Below are positions 5,218-5,523 of a stretch of 5,523 bases of DNA, in pieces; within the stretch, counting starts at the first letter, position 1; each line of letters starts with the position of its first letter. The notes below the pieces were generated by a model that worked only from the letters and a program-made list of their open reading frames with translations, had not been told where the DNA came from and made no database searches. A program made the translations under genes and the position numbers. Source of the stretch: DATCKG01 sp036562385 (GTDB lineage: Bacteria > Bacillota > Sulfobacillia > Symbiobacteriales > Symbiobacteriaceae); assembly GCA_036562385.1 (NCBI GenBank), contig DATCKG010000062.1, positions 1-5,523 on the forward strand, written 5' to 3'.

Positions 5218-5523
5218 TTGGCGACGCTCGATTACTACCTGGTTTCCGAACTTTTCACCCCCGAGGAACGGCTGATCCAGCAGGAGGCGCGCCGCTTCCT
5301 CGAAGCCGAGGCGGCACCTCACATCGCCCGCTGGTGGGAGGAGGGGACCTTTCCCCGGCACCTGATCCCCCGCTTCGGCGAACTCGGGTTCCTCGGGTCG
5401 AACCTGCCCGAGGAGTACGGGGGTGCCGGCGCCAGCAACATCGCCTATGGGGTCATCATGTACGAGCTGGAGCGGGTGGACTCGGGCCTGCGCAGCTTCG
5501 CCAGCGTGCAGAGCTCGCTGGTG
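5218..5523 (+). CDS. gcdH: Acyl-CoA dehydrogenase, glutaryl-CoA dehydrogenase type, 3' end outside window
   Basis: This is the N-terminal 102 codons of a flavin-dependent acyl-CoA dehydrogenase, which oxidises an acyl-CoA at the alpha-beta bond in the cytoplasm. TTG 5218 is the start, supported by GGGAGG 7 nt upstream. Visible family marks are the N-terminal helix FTPEERLIQQEARRFLEAE (13-31), the FGELGFLGSNLPEEYGGAGAS turn (residues 53-73), and YELERVDSGLRSFASVQSSLV (82-102). This last block, with VDSG and SVQSSLV, is characteristic of glutaryl-CoA dehydrogenases of lysine/tryptophan and aromatic degradation. The catalytic base lies in the missing part, so substrate is inferred from the N-domain only. 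The gene is GC-rich again, unlike the two genes before it. It starts 14 nt after the PIN stop without a visible terminator, so readthrough from the upstream operon is possible. Confidence 0.85.
   Translation, partial: MATLDYYLVSELFTPEERLIQQEARRFLEAEAAPHIARWWEEGTFPRHLIPRFGELGFLGSNLPEEYGGAGASNIAYGVIMYELERVDSGLRSFASVQSSLV

Overview
The window reads as a GC-rich bacterial chromosome segment interrupted by more AT-rich accessory genes. Line counts show the contrast: positions 2401-2460, inside the TetR gene, are 43/60 G+C, while positions 3961-4020, inside the TIGR04255 gene, are 20/60. Shine-Dalgarno sites are strong (AAAGGAGG, GGGAGG) and GTG and TTG starts are used. A GC-rich Bacillota or related lineage would fit, but nothing here fixes the taxon.

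Layout from left to right. (1) Positions 3-812, plus strand: the 3' part of an Mrr-like PD-(D/E)XK restriction endonuclease gene. Its frame stays open to the window edge, so it probably starts outside. A hairpin terminator follows at 850-881. (2) Positions 962-2891, minus strand: a broken efflux locus. A TetR-family regulator has a clean GTG start, a plausible 18-bp palindromic operator just upstream and an unusual Pro/Gly-rich tail. It is followed by the 5' third of an ABC-2 permease gene joined abruptly, near 1362 and out of frame, to the 3' half of an ABC ATPase gene. The permease lacks its membrane core and the ATPase lacks Walker A, so this transporter cannot work as encoded here. (3) Positions 3144-3575, plus strand: a small GC-rich protein with a nucleotidyltransferase-like GGS...DWD motif. 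(4) Positions 3606-5203, plus strand: a tight, mostly AT-rich operon of a possible 17-codon leader peptide, a TIGR04255-family protein, an unknown 127-residue protein with an antitoxin-like C-terminal tail, and a PIN-domain nuclease. (5) Position 5218 to the window end: the N-terminal 102 codons of a glutaryl-CoA-dehydrogenase-type acyl-CoA dehydrogenase, back in GC-rich sequence.

The best candidate for an undescribed system is the TIGR04255 / 127-aa / PIN operon. Its genes overlap or abut, its composition differs from its flanks, and it has a toxin-antitoxin-like layout with an extra, much larger conserved component. With an Mrr-like nuclease and a nucleotidyltransferase-like protein nearby, the region looks like an accessory and possibly defence-related patch next to a metabolic gene. 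Each functional claim beyond the domain calls is inference.
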